Shown here piece after piece: positions 1-10,068 of a stretch of DNA of 64,000 nucleotides; position 1 is the first letter of the stretch; the number at the start of each line of letters is the position of its first letter. Position numbers and translations under genes: made by a program. The stretch covers positions 1,488,001 to 1,552,000 of the forward strand of contig NZ_JANCNS010000001.1 in assembly GCF_022570735.2 (NCBI RefSeq), read 5' to 3'. This DNA comes from Christiangramia oceanisediminis. GTDB taxonomy: Bacteria > Bacteroidota > Bacteroidia > Flavobacteriales > Flavobacteriaceae. The notes beneath the pieces were generated by a model. The model was given only the letters and a program-made list of their open reading frames with translations. It did no database searches and was not told the origin of the DNA.

Positions 1-3000
1 GTGGCGCAATTGGAGCTATGACCATGCAAATGACCTCCGGCACTGCCTTAGGTATAGAAAATAGCCAGGAAAAAGGATTCCAGTATGGAGTCCAAACCGA
101 TGTGAATACAGGTGTATTTACCGTTTCCGGGGGTATATTCAATTTTTCGGCACCACTTCAGCTATATGGAAATACCAGCGCTCCAAACGGGGAATTAGGG
201 TTCTTTATCGGTGATGGTACCCAAAGCAATTATATTAAGTTCATTATTTCTCCCCAGGGTCTAACCGCACAACAGGAAATTAATGATAATCCGCAAACAC
301 CGGTTAATCTGGTGCTGGATGTAGCAGAACGCCCTCAATCAGGTGTTGAATTTTATTTTGTGATCGACCCTTCGAGCGGACAGGTCGATCTAAAATATAG
401 TCTTGATAATGGTTTGCGCCAGGATTTGGGAAGTTTAAATGCTGAAGGTGCTATCCTGGAAGCACTGCAACAGAATTCAAAAGATCTTGCAGTTGGCTTT
501 ATTGGTACTTCAAATGCTGAAGGAGTGGAATTAGAGGGTACCTGGGATTATCTCAATGTGACTTCCAATCAGCCATCGCTACTTTCAGAACTGCCAGACC
601 TGGAACGAACCGTTCAAAGTGCGGATGAGCTAATTAATTTAAATGATTATTTTACAGATGACCAGGGAGCAGCTAATCTTATCTATACCATTCAGGCTAA
701 TACCGACCCTGCAGTAACGGCAACTATTTCTGGAAATAACCTGAGTTTGTCCTATCCTGCAAACTCGACAATAACAACTATTACCATTCGAGCAACCGAT
801 GGCGATAACAATTTTGTGGAAGACAGTTTTACCGTGACCGTTGCAGACCCACCCTTAGTACTTTATAGGGTTAATGCAGGAGGCGCTTTGGTAGCATCAA
901 TCGATTCGGAAATCGACTGGGCTGAGGATAGCTCTACCTCACCTTCCCCTTACTTATCTGTTGCTGGCACAGGTGGTATTTATACCGGTAATATTGTTAA
1001 CCTGGCAGAGGGAGTAGATGCAACAACGGTACCGGTAGGTATATTCAGTAAGGAACGATTTGATGGCTCCGCCGGTGCACCTAATCTTACCTATTCTTTT
1101 CCAGTGACCCAGCAAGGTAATTATGAAGTAAGATTATATATGGGGAATGCTTGGGATGGCACCTCAGATATTGGTACTCGAGTATTTGATGTTTCCATAG
1201 AAAATGTCGTACATCCTGAACTTGATAATATCGATCTCTCCGCCAGATTCGGACATAAAACAGGAGGGGTGATAAGCAAAATAGTGAATATTACAGACGG
1301 GTCCATCGATATATCATTTATTCACGGAGTTCAGAATCCATTGATAAATGGCATAGAAATACTTAGTTATTCAGGACCTGTGGAGACACCAATTCTAGTC
1401 TCAACTATTCCCGACCAGACTAATTTTATATCTGAAGAACTTGATGGCAGCCTGGCCGTTTCTGCAACAGGTGGAGATGGAAACCTTAATTATTCCATGG
1501 AAGGAGCGCCGGAAGGGGTGACAATTGAACCTACTAATGGTCAAATTGGAGGAACTATCGCTGAGGATGCCAATCTTGCCAGCCCCTATACCGTTACTGT
1601 TTATGTTAATGATAGTGATGGTACTACCACCGATGAGGTTTCTACCAGCTTTACCTGGACTATAATAGGGAATGAACCAAGCATATTAGTGGAGCTTCCA
1701 GATCTTGAAAGAACGGTTCAGAGTGCGGAAGATGTCATCAATTTAAATGATTATTTTACCGACGCCCAGGGATCAGCCAATCTTATCTATACCATAGAAG
1801 CAAATTCAGACCCATCCATTGTCGCAGCGATTAATGGAAGTGACCTGGTTCTAAACTATCCATCAGTTCCTGCCGTTTCTACAATAACAATTCGGGCAAC
1901 CGATGCCGATAATAATTTTATAGAAGATTCCTTTACCGTCAATGTTACAGAGCCACCATTGGTTCTTTATCGGGTAAACGCAGGTGGTTCATTAGTAGCC
2001 TCCATAGATTCTGAAATTGACTGGGCTGCCGATAGCTCTATATCACCTTCTCCCTATTTATCCGAACCAGGTACGGGTGGATTATATTCGGGTACCATTG
2101 TAAAACTTGATGAAGGAGTAGATGCCACTTCCACTCCACTGAGCTTATTTAATACGGAGCGGTATGATGGCTCTTCAGGTTTACCTAACCTTACCTATAC
2201 CTTTCCGGTTTCACAGGAAGGGAATTATGAAGTGCGCCTTTATATGGGAAATGGATGGGACGGTACTTCCAATCCCGGTACGCGTGTATTTGACGTATCT
2301 ATAGAAGGGCAGGTATATCCCGAACTGGATAACATAGATTTGTCCGCAACTTTCGGCCATCAAACGGGAGCTGTAATCTCGAAAATAGTGAATGTTACAG
2401 ATGGAGCTATCGATATATCTTTTATTCATGGTATTCAAAACCCATTAATCAATGGAATTGAGATTATCAACGCCTCAGATACACCGCTTCCATTAGAAGT
2501 TTGGAATATAGCAGATCAACAAAGTTATTTGGGTGAAATCCTAGATGGAAGTCTGCAGGTTTTAGCCTCTGGAGGAGATGGATCCTTAAATTATTCTATA
2601 CAGGGAGCGCCACCTGGGGTCATTATTGATCCGGGTACAGGGGTGATTTCTGGTACCATATCTCAAACCGCAGATATTTCAAATCCATATGAGGTAAAGA
2701 TCATTGTCGATGATAGTGATTCAGATCTAACCGATATAGTAGAAAGAACATTTATTTGGACCATTACCGAATCGGCACCAACACTATGGGTGAATAAGAA
2801 TGAAAATGAGAACTATACAGGCAGGCACGAATGTTCTTTTGTGCAGGCAGGAGATAAATTCTATTTGATTGGAGGCAGGGAAAGTGCTCAAACTGTAGAT
2901 GTATATGACTATACTACTAACTCGTGGAATTCCCTTGTTGATTCTGCACCTTTTGGTTTCAATCATTACCAGGCTACCGAATATCAGGGCTTGATATGGG

Positions 3001-6000
3001 TGATAGGCGCTTTTAAAACCAATAACTTCCCCTCAGAACAGCCAGCAGATTATGTTTGGGCTTTTAACCCTGCAACTCAGGATTGGATCCAGGTGGCTGA
3101 GATTCCCATTGATAGGCGAAGAGGATCTGCAGGTTTAGTTGTATATAACGACAAATTTTATATTTCGGGAGGGAACACCATTGGTCACGATGGAGGATAT
3201 GTTTCATGGTTTGATGAATTCGACCCTGCTACAGGTGTCTGGACAACCCTGGCAGATGCTCCGAGAGCAAGAGATCATTTTCATGCGGTAGTCATAGAAA
3301 ATAATTTGTATTTAGCTGGAGGAAGACTTTCGGGAGGAACTGGAGGCACATTTAAACCGCTTATCCCAGAGGTAGACGTATACAACTTTAGCACTAGTAG
3401 CTGGTCAACACTTCCGGCAGATAAAAATATTCCAACTCCGCGTGCAGCTGCCATGGCCGTCAACTTCAATGATAAGATGGTTGTTATTGGGGGAGAAGTA
3501 GATAATGAATTGGTTTACGGAGTTGCTACCACAGACGCGCTTAAAATTACCGAAGAATACGACCCGGTAACCGGAAACTGGACTCGCCTGGCTGATATGA
3601 ATTTTGAGAGACACGGCACTCAGGCCATTGTTTCTGGAGAAGGAATTTTTACCCTTGCAGGTTCTCCTAATAAAGGTGGTGGTAATCAAAAAAATATGGA
3701 ATACTTCGGAGTTGATGCTCCGGTTGGGTCTCCCAGTGTTGCAAGTGCCTTGTCTGGACCCGAAAACTTTTCACTTTCTGCAGGTTCTCAGGGAGAGATC
3801 CAGTTAGAAATAATTAACGGTAACGTAGGCTTGATCATTACGTCTGCCGTGATTTCTGGTCCCAATGCTCATAATTTCGAGATCACAAGCGAAAATATCT
3901 CTGGCTCTTTATGGAAGCCTAATTCAACCAATGTAATTAGCCTAACTCATCTTGGAGATCAGGCACTGGAATCGGCCATTTTGACCATTAATTATGGACA
4001 AAATGAACAATTAATAATTAATCTGGAAACCATTGAAGGTATTGTTGTTTCATCCATACTGGACCAAACCAATGTTGATGGTGATGTTCTTGACGAAAGT
4101 CTTTTTGTTGAAGCCAGTGGTGGAGATGGAGCATTGACCTATTCGATGACCGGGGCTCCTTCGGGCGTGGAAATTGACGCTGCTACCGGGGTGATCAGTG
4201 GAACTATTGCTTCCGATGCTTCTATAAATAGTCCGTATACCGTAACAGTAACGGTCGATGATTCCGATCTTCAGGATATTGATGCAGTTGATGTGCAATT
4301 TACCTGGACGGTAAATGCTTCGCAGGTTATTTTGGTTACTGATATTGCAGACCAGACCAGCATTGATGGAGATATCCTGGACGGAAATCTCCAGGTCGAA
4401 GCCAGTGGTGGAGATGGAGTATTGACCTATTCGATGACCGGGGCTCCTTCGGGCGTTGTAATTGATGCTGCTACCGGGGTGATCAGTGGAACTGTTGCTT
4501 CCGATGCTTCTTTGAATAGTCCGTATACCGTAACAGTAACAGTCGATGATTCCGATCTTCAGGATACAGACGCAATTGATGTGCAATTTACCTGGACGGT
4601 AAATGCTTCGCAGGTTATCCAGGTCACAAAGGTTTTGGACCAGACGAATATCGAAGGCGATGTTCTTGACGGAAGTCTTTTTGTTGGAGCCAGTGGCGGA
4701 GATGGAGCACTGACCTATTCGATGACCGGGGCTCCTTCGGGCGTGGAAATTGACGCTGCTACCGGGGTGATCAGTGGAACTGTTGCTTCCGATGCTTCTT
4801 TAAATAGTCCGTATACCGTAACAGTAACGGTCGATGATTCCGATCTTCAGGATACCGATGCAATTGATGTGCAATTTAACTGGACGGTGAATGCTTCGCA
4901 GGTTATTTTGGTTACTGATATTTCAGACCTGACCAGCATTGATGGAGATATCCTTGACGGAAATCTCCAGGTTGAGGCCAGTGGTGGAGATGGAGCATTG
5001 ACCTATTCGATGACCGGGGCTCCTTCGGGTGTAGAGATTGACGCTGCTACCGGGGTGATCAGTGGAACTATTGCTTCCGATGCTTCTTTGAATAGTCCGT
5101 ATACCGTAACAGTAACGGTCGATGATTCCGATCTTCAGGATACCGATGCAATTGATGTGCAATTTACCTGGACAGTAAATGCTTCGCAGGTTATTTTGGT
5201 TACTGATATTGCAGACCAGACCAGCATTGATGGAGATATCCTGGACGGAAATCTCCAGGTCGAAGCCAGTGGTGGAGATGGAGCATTGACCTATTTGATG
5301 ACCGGGGCTCCTTCGGGCGTTGCAATTAATGCTTCTACCGGGGTGATCAGTGGAACTGTTGCTTCCGATGCTTCTTTGAATAGTCCGTATACCGTAACAG
5401 TAACGGTCGATGATTCCGATCTTCAGGATACTGATGCAATTGATGTGCAATTTAACTGGACGGTGAATGCTTCGCAGGTTATTTTGGTTACTGATATTTC
5501 AGACCAGACCAGCATTGTTGGAGATATCCTGGACGGGAATCTCCAGGTTGAAGCCAGTGGTGGAGATGGAGCATTGACCTATTCGATGACCGGGGCTCCT
5601 TCGGGCGTTTTAATTGACCCTGCTACCGGGGTGATCAGTGGAACTATTGCTTCCGATGCTTCTTTAAATAGTCCGTATACCGTAACAGTAACAGTAGATG
5701 ATTCCGATCTTCAGGATACTGATGCAATTGATGTGCAATTTACCTGGACGGTAAATCCTCCAAATGTGGCCCCAACTATTGAAATTGTAAATCCAATGGA
5801 TGGAGCAATTTTTACTGCACCTGCAACTATTTTAATAACTGCAAATGCAACAGATACCGATGGCAGTGTGATCCAGGTGGAGTTCTTTGATGGTGCGAAC
5901 TCATTAGGAATCGATTTTGATGGCAGCGATGGCTGGAGTTTGAACTGGACGGATGTTCCCACCGGCAATTATGAGCTAACCGCTGTGGCAACTGATGATG

Positions 6001-8915
6001 ATTCGGAAACTACTACTTCTGCAATCGTGGCTATCGCGGTAGAAGCTCCTAATTCGTTGCCTTCGGTTGTGATCACCTCTCCACTTAATAATGAATTATT
6101 CACTTCGCCGGCTGATATTTTAATAACTGCAAATGCAACGGATGCCGATGGCAGTGTGATCCAGGTGGAGTTCTTTGAAGGTGCGAACTCATTAGGAATT
6201 GATACTGACGGCAGCGATGGCTGGAGTTGGAACTGGACTGATGTTCCCACCGGCAATTATGAGTTAACCGCTGTTGCAACTGATGATGATTCGGAAACTA
6301 CTACTTCTGCAATCGTGGCTATCGCGGTAGAAGAACCCAATGTGTTGCCTTCGGTTGTGATCACCTCTCCACTTAATAATGAATTATTCACTTCGCCGGC
6401 TGATATTTTAATAACTGCAAATGCAACAGATACCGATGGCAGTGTGATCCAGGTGGAGTTCTTTGAAGGTTCGAACTCATTAGGAATCGATACTGACGGT
6501 AGCGATGGCTGGAGTTTGAACTGGACGGATGTTCCCACCGGCAATTATGAGCTAACCGCTGTGGCAACTGATGATGATTCGGAAACTACTACTTCTGCAA
6601 TCGTGGCTATCGCGGTAGAAGCTCCTAATTCGTTGCCTTCGGTTGTGATCACCTCTCCACTTAATAATGAATTATTCACTTCGCCGGCTGATATTTTAAT
6701 AACTGCAAATGCAACGGATGCCGATGGCAGTGTGATCCAGGTGGAGTTCTTTGAAGGTGCGAACTCATTAGGAACCGATACTGACGGCAGCGATGGCTGG
6801 AGTTGGAACTGGACTGATGTTCCCACCGGCAATTATGAGTTAACCGCTGTTGCAACTGATGATGATTCGGAAACTACTACTTCTGCAATCGTGGCTATCG
6901 CGGTAGAAGAACCCAATGTGTTGCCTTCGGTTGTGATCACCTCTCCACTTAATAATGAATTATTCACTTCGCCGGCTGATATTTTAATAACTGCAAATGC
7001 AACGGATACCGATGGCAGTGTGATCCAGGTGGAGTTCTTTGAAGGTGCGAACTCATTAGGAACCGATACTGACGGCAGCGATGGCTGGAGTTTGAACTGG
7101 ACTGATGTTCCCACCGGCAATTATGAGTTAACCGCTGTGGCAACTGATGATGATTCGGAAACTACTACTTCTGCAGTTGTGGCGATCACGGTAGAAGAAC
7201 CCAATGCATTGCCTTTGGTAGCGATTACTTCGCCATTGAATAATGCAGCTTTCACTTCCCCAGCCAATATCCTTATTGCAGCAGATGCAACAGACCCCGA
7301 TGGATCGGTTATTTCAGTTGAATTTTATGAAGGATCTAACTTCCTGGGCCTTGATACTGATGGCAGCGATGGCTGGAGTTTTGCGTGGAACAATGTGACT
7401 TCCAATCCTTATACATTAACTGCCGTTGCAATAGATGATGAAGGGGCAAGTACAACTTCTGCAAGTGTAAATATTACTGTTTCTGAGCCTATTCCGGCCA
7501 TCACGAGTTTTATTCCTTCGATGGGGCCTGTTGGCAGTTTGGTGAAAATAAATGGAACTAATCTTCAGGGAGTGACCGCGGTTAATTTTGGTCCTTCTGT
7601 TTCAGAAATTATTTCAGTCTCAGCGAATGTGATTGAAGTTAGGGTGCCCCCGGTCAATGGAAGGTTGCCCAAAGAGGTGAAAATTTCATTGACATCTCCT
7701 GCAGGAAACTATACTTCTTCAAATAAATTTACTATTATTGAAGGAACTCCACCAGCAAACCAGAACCCTGTTGTAAACATTATTTCGCCGGCTACCAATA
7801 CGGTCTTCACAGCACCAGCAACTATAGATATTATCGCTAATGCTTCAGACTCTGATGGGAGCATCGTCAAGGTTGAATTCTTTGCGGGAACAACCAAATT
7901 AGGGGAAGACCTTACTGGACCGTATGAATTTAGCTGGGCAGGCGTTGCTGCAGGGAATTATTCCTTAACTGCAAAGGCTACAGATGACCGAGGGGCCGTG
8001 TCAACTTCAGAAGTTATAAATGTCCAGGTGCAAGATCCTGGAGGTAATGTAGCACCGGTTGTAAGTATCACTTCACCGGCTAATAATTCTAGTTTTACTG
8101 CTCCGGCCAGTATCAATATTACGGCTTCGGCTTCAGATGCCGATGGAAGTATTACGCAGGTTGAATTCTTCAATGGTTCGGTAAGTCTGGGTGTAGACAT
8201 GGAAAGTCCATATGGGGTTGCCTGGAACAATATTACTGAGGGAACTTATTTATTAACGGCTATAGCGACCGATGATCTTGGTGCAGTTACAACTTCAGAT
8301 GTTGTAACGGTTACCATAAATCCCTCGCTTACTATTAATGCACCAACAAATCTTTCGGCCCAGTGGATATCAAATTCTCAGGTGAGTCTTTCATGGCAGG
8401 ATAATTCACTTGATGAAGATGGATTTGTGTTGGAGCGTTCCTCGAAACTGAATTTCTCTGGAAGGGTGGATCTTATAAGTTTACCAGCCAATACAGTTTC
8501 TTATATCGACAATAATCTTAATAGAAATAAAGGAGGAGGGACCTTGTATTATAGAATTCGAGCTGTAAGGGTTAACCAGTACTCAGCTTATTCAAACACG
8601 GCTTTGGCAAGCTCCAATTCCAGTACTTCAACTCAGTTAGATTCTGATAGCATGGAATCAAATTTAGCAGTATCACCAAACCCAACTACAGGTGAAGCAA
8701 CGTTTAAATTCACATTAACCAAAAACAGTCCTTATAATTTAAGTGTTTTTGACGGCAGGGGAGCCTTCTTATTCCTTATCAGTGAAGGTTCAGCAAAGGC
8801 CGGAGTAGAGCAAAGTTTTGAAGTAGACCTTAATAACTATCCGGAAGCGACCTATATACTGGTCTTAGAGACCAGTTACAGCACCGAGAGTGTAAAACTA
8901 CTGGTACGCCGGTAG
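1..8915 (+). CDS. Giant secreted multidomain surface protein with T9SS sorting tail (5' end outside window)
   Basis: The frame is open from the first base, so the true start and signal peptide lie upstream; about 2970 residues are visible. Domains by nucleotide: lectin/LamG-like (40-560); cadherin-like, malectin-like and putative-Ig modules (575-1670) repeated at 1680-2770; kelch repeats (2785-3715, recurring Y-IGG/GG motifs and W-L pairs); six 96-residue putative-Ig repeats (4038-5765); six 96-residue bacterial Ig repeats (5766-7493); an IPT/TIG domain (7494-7740); two more Ig repeats; fibronectin III (8335-8620); and a C-terminal type A sorting domain (from about 8655, motif SPNPTTGEATF, ending in LLVRR). 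Family knowledge: such tails direct export through the type IX system, whose motor and core genes gldKLMN lie at 28166-32749. No enzyme active site is evident, so an adhesin or polysaccharide-binding scaffold is inferred from the malectin and lectin folds and from the adjacent exopolysaccharide genes. Confidence 0.85.
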   Translation, partial: GAIGAMTMQMTSGTALGIENSQEKGFQYGVQTDVNTGVFTVSGGIFNFSAPLQLYGNTSAPNGELGFFIGDGTQSNYIKFIISPQGLTAQQEINDNPQTPVNLVLDVAERPQSGVEFYFVIDPSSGQVDLKYSLDNGLRQDLGSLNAEGAILEALQQNSKDLAVGFIGTSNAEGVELEGTWDYLNVTSNQPSLLSELPDLERTVQSADELINLNDYFTDDQGAANLIYTIQANTDPAVTATISGNNLSLSYPANSTITTITIRATDGDNNFVEDSFTVTVADPPLVLYRVNAGGALVASIDSEIDWAEDSSTSPSPYLSVAGTGGIYTGNIVNLAEGVDATTVPVGIFSKERFDGSAGAPNLTYSFPVTQQGNYEVRLYMGNAWDGTSDIGTRVFDVSIENVVHPELDNIDLSARFGHKTGGVISKIVNITDGSIDISFIHGVQNPLINGIEILSYSGPVETPILVSTIPDQTNFISEELDGSLAVSATGGDGNLNYSMEGAPEGVTIEPTNGQIGGTIAEDANLASPYTVTVYVNDSDGTTTDEVSTSFTWTIIGNEPSILVELPDLERTVQSAEDVINLNDYFTDAQGSANLIYTIEANSDPSIVAAINGSDLVLNYPSVPAVSTITIRATDADNNFIEDSFTVNVTEPPLVLYRVNAGGSLVASIDSEIDWAADSSISPSPYLSEPGTGGLYSGTIVKLDEGVDATSTPLSLFNTERYDGSSGLPNLTYTFPVSQEGNYEVRLYMGNGWDGTSNPGTRVFDVSIEGQVYPELDNIDLSATFGHQTGAVISKIVNVTDGAIDISFIHGIQNPLINGIEIINASDTPLPLEVWNIADQQSYLGEILDGSLQVLASGGDGSLNYSIQGAPPGVIIDPGTGVISGTISQTADISNPYEVKIIVDDSDSDLTDIVERTFIWTITESAPTLWVNKNENENYTGRHECSFVQAGDKFYLIGGRESAQTVDVYDYTTNSWNSLVDSAPFGFNHYQATEYQGLIWVIGAFKTNNFPSEQPADYVWAFNPATQDWIQVAEIPIDRRRGSAGLVVYNDKFYISGGNTIGHDGGYVSWFDEFDPATGVWTTLADAPRARDHFHAVVIENNLYLAGGRLSGGTGGTFKPLIPEVDVYNFSTSSWSTLPADKNIPTPRAAAMAVNFNDKMVVIGGEVDNELVYGVATTDALKITEEYDPVTGNWTRLADMNFERHGTQAIVSGEGIFTLAGSPNKGGGNQKNMEYFGVDAPVGSPSVASALSGPENFSLSAGSQGEIQLEIINGNVGLIITSAVISGPNAHNFEITSENISGSLWKPNSTNVISLTHLGDQALESAILTINYGQNEQLIINLETIEGIVVSSILDQTNVDGDVLDESLFVEASGGDGALTYSMTGAPSGVEIDAATGVISGTIASDASINSPYTVTVTVDDSDLQDIDAVDVQFTWTVNASQVILVTDIADQTSIDGDILDGNLQVEASGGDGVLTYSMTGAPSGVVIDAATGVISGTVASDASLNSPYTVTVTVDDSDLQDTDAIDVQFTWTVNASQVIQVTKVLDQTNIEGDVLDGSLFVGASGGDGALTYSMTGAPSGVEIDAATGVISGTVASDASLNSPYTVTVTVDDSDLQDTDAIDVQFNWTVNASQVILVTDISDLTSIDGDILDGNLQVEASGGDGALTYSMTGAPSGVEIDAATGVISGTIASDASLNSPYTVTVTVDDSDLQDTDAIDVQFTWTVNASQVILVTDIADQTSIDGDILDGNLQVEASGGDGALTYLMTGAPSGVAINASTGVISGTVASDASLNSPYTVTVTVDDSDLQDTDAIDVQFNWTVNASQVILVTDISDQTSIVGDILDGNLQVEASGGDGALTYSMTGAPSGVLIDPATGVISGTIASDASLNSPYTVTVTVDDSDLQDTDAIDVQFTWTVNPPNVAPTIEIVNPMDGAIFTAPATILITANATDTDGSVIQVEFFDGANSLGIDFDGSDGWSLNWTDVPTGNYELTAVATDDDSETTTSAIVAIAVEAPNSLPSVVITSPLNNELFTSPADILITANATDADGSVIQVEFFEGANSLGIDTDGSDGWSWNWTDVPTGNYELTAVATDDDSETTTSAIVAIAVEEPNVLPSVVITSPLNNELFTSPADILITANATDTDGSVIQVEFFEGSNSLGIDTDGSDGWSLNWTDVPTGNYELTAVATDDDSETTTSAIVAIAVEAPNSLPSVVITSPLNNELFTSPADILITANATDADGSVIQVEFFEGANSLGTDTDGSDGWSWNWTDVPTGNYELTAVATDDDSETTTSAIVAIAVEEPNVLPSVVITSPLNNELFTSPADILITANATDTDGSVIQVEFFEGANSLGTDTDGSDGWSLNWTDVPTGNYELTAVATDDDSETTTSAVVAITVEEPNALPLVAITSPLNNAAFTSPANILIAADATDPDGSVISVEFYEGSNFLGLDTDGSDGWSFAWNNVTSNPYTLTAVAIDDEGASTTSASVNITVSEPIPAITSFIPSMGPVGSLVKINGTNLQGVTAVNFGPSVSEIISVSANVIEVRVPPVNGRLPKEVKISLTSPAGNYTSSNKFTIIEGTPPANQNPVVNIISPATNTVFTAPATIDIIANASDSDGSIVKVEFFAGTTKLGEDLTGPYEFSWAGVAAGNYSLTAKATDDRGAVSTSEVINVQVQDPGGNVAPVVSITSPANNSSFTAPASINITASASDADGSITQVEFFNGSVSLGVDMESPYGVAWNNITEGTYLLTAIATDDLGAVTTSDVVTVTINPSLTINAPTNLSAQWISNSQVSLSWQDNSLDEDGFVLERSSKLNFSGRVDLISLPANTVSYIDNNLNRNKGGGTLYYRIRAVRVNQYSAYSNTALASSNSSTSTQLDSDSMESNLAVSPNPTTGEATFKFTLTKNSPYNLSVFDGRGAFLFLISEGSAKAGVEQSFEVDLNNYPEATYILVLETSYSTESVKLLVRR
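575..2770 (+). repeat. Duplicated 1.1-kb module (cadherin-like + malectin + putative Ig)
   Basis: Two consecutive blocks start at the shared protein motif LPDLERTVQSA (near 590 and 1694), so the offset is about 1.1 kb. Each runs through LNDYFTD, the malectin start LYRVNAGG, the phrase NPLINGIEI and a putative-Ig domain with GGDG. The copies have diverged at many third-codon positions, so this is an older duplication than the arrays downstream. Confidence 0.85.
4038..5765 (+). repeat. Six tandem 288-bp in-frame repeats (putative Ig domains)
   Basis: Unit boundaries fall at 4038, 4326, 4614, 4902, 5190 and 5478, so the period is exactly 288 bp (96 codons). Each unit carries GGDG, TGAPSGV, ATGVISGT and SPYTVTVTVDDSDLQD, and most units end in WTVNASQ. 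The copies are nearly identical in DNA, which points to recent unequal recombination or gene conversion. Confidence 0.9.
5766..7493 (+). repeat. Six tandem 288-bp in-frame repeats (bacterial Ig domains) with an A-B-A-B core
   Basis: A second, unrelated domain family has the same 288-bp period. The four middle units alternate between two types. Type A has APNSL, ATDADG and WSWNW; type B has EPNVL, ATDTDG and WSLNW. This gives a 576-bp higher-order unit present twice, with near-identical DNA. The outer units (starting PNVAP and EPNAL) are more diverged, as expected when an array grows from its centre. Confidence 0.9.
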
Positions 8916-8966
8916 GGATGTGAAACTTACTCATTGCCTTACATCATTAATTAAAAATAAATCGAT

Positions 8967-9938
8967 ATGAAGAGAATTTTAGTAACCGGAGGAGCTGGTT
9001 TTCTGGGTTCGCATCTGTGCGAACGACTCCTGAAAGAAGGAAATGAAGTGATTTGCCTGGATAATTATTTTACCGGGACCAAGAAAAATATAGTTCATCT
9101 TTTGAATGAACCATATTTCGAACTGGTGAGACATGATGTAACAATGCCTTATTTTATAGAAGTCGATGAGATCTATAACCTGGCCTGCCCGGCATCGCCA
9201 GTACATTATCAGTTTAATCCAATTAAGACGATTAAAACTTCGGTGATGGGAGCTATTAATATGCTGGGTCTGGCAAAAAGAGTGAAAGCCAGGATACTGC
9301 AGGCCAGTACCAGTGAGGTTTATGGTGATCCCGAGATACATCCACAGCCTGAAAGTTACTGGGGCAATGTAAATCCAATTGGACCAAGGTCTTGTTATGA
9401 TGAGGGAAAGAGATGTGCAGAAACCCTGTTCATGGACTATCATACCCAGAATGCTGTGGATATTAAAATAGTAAGGATCTTCAATACCTACGGGCCGCGA
9501 ATGCATCCACATGATGGCCGGGTAGTTTCTAATTTCATAGTTCAGGCTTTAAAAGGAGAAGATCTTACCATTTATGGAGATGGTAGTCAAACCCGGTCCT
9601 TCCAGTATGTTACAGATCTCATTGATGGAATGATTCGCATGATGCACACACCCAGGGGGTTCCTGGGGCCGGTGAATATTGGTAACCAGAACGAATTTAC
9701 CATCGCTGAGCTGGCCGCAAATATTATCGAACTAACAGGGTCGTCTTCTAGAATTGTATATAAAAAATTGCCAAAAGATGATCCAAAAATGCGACAACCG
9801 GACACATCTTTAGCCCGGCATGAGCTGGAAGGTTGGGAATGTAAGGTGCAATTAAGAGAGGGATTGCAGGAAACAATATCTTATTTTGATTCTGTACTTT
9901 CTAAAAATGAAGTATTCAGGAATGTTATAAGGGTTTGA
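8967..9938 (+). CDS. UDP-glucuronate decarboxylase (UDP-xylose synthase), SDR superfamily
   Basis: A 323-residue extended short-chain dehydrogenase. The N-terminus has the NAD-binding motif [10 protein letters not shown] (residues 8-17), and the catalytic pair is Tyr144/Lys148 in CYDEGKR, with TSEVYGDP just before it. The motifs [20 protein letters not shown] and [12 protein letters not shown] are typical of UDP-glucuronate decarboxylases, which convert UDP-glucuronate to UDP-xylose by NAD-dependent oxidation, decarboxylation and reduction in the cytoplasm. It starts 51 bp after the giant surface protein and heads the exopolysaccharide genes, so it probably supplies a pentose donor. A related dTDP-glucose or UDP-glucose epimerase is less likely, given the length and motif set. 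Confidence 0.88.
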   Translation: MKRILVTGGAGFLGSHLCERLLKEGNEVICLDNYFTGTKKNIVHLLNEPYFELVRHDVTMPYFIEVDEIYNLACPASPVHYQFNPIKTIKTSVMGAINMLGLAKRVKARILQASTSEVYGDPEIHPQPESYWGNVNPIGPRSCYDEGKRCAETLFMDYHTQNAVDIKIVRIFNTYGPRMHPHDGRVVSNFIVQALKGEDLTIYGDGSQTRSFQYVTDLIDGMIRMMHTPRGFLGPVNIGNQNEFTIAELAANIIELTGSSSRIVYKKLPKDDPKMRQPDTSLARHELEGWECKVQLREGLQETISYFDSVLSKNEVFRNVIRV

Positions 9939-10068
9939 GAAGCCCAAGGTCAAATCTGTGTCTTCAGTTTCCCTAAAATTTCTTTAGCCTTCCCGCCCCG
10001 GGAATACCATGATATTCATCTGCTTTTTAAGCCAGGATTTCAAGTTTAACCATAGAAAACGTTAGAAA

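Noticed and set aside
4050-5450. Two leftward open frames of about 175 codons rich in His, Cys and Arg
   Set aside because: They lie antisense to the putative-Ig repeats and repeat with them; the composition reflects reverse reading of GAT/TCC-rich codons, not a real protein.
5711-7120. Leftward open frames of about 95 codons repeated every 288 bp
   Set aside because: They are antisense shadows of the Ig repeats of the giant surface protein; each ends at the same repeat position, has no start context of its own, and matches no protein type.
4038-7493. Regularly spaced repeats suggesting a CRISPR array
   Set aside because: The period is 288 bp, repeats are continuous in-frame coding units without unique spacers, and no cas genes are near.
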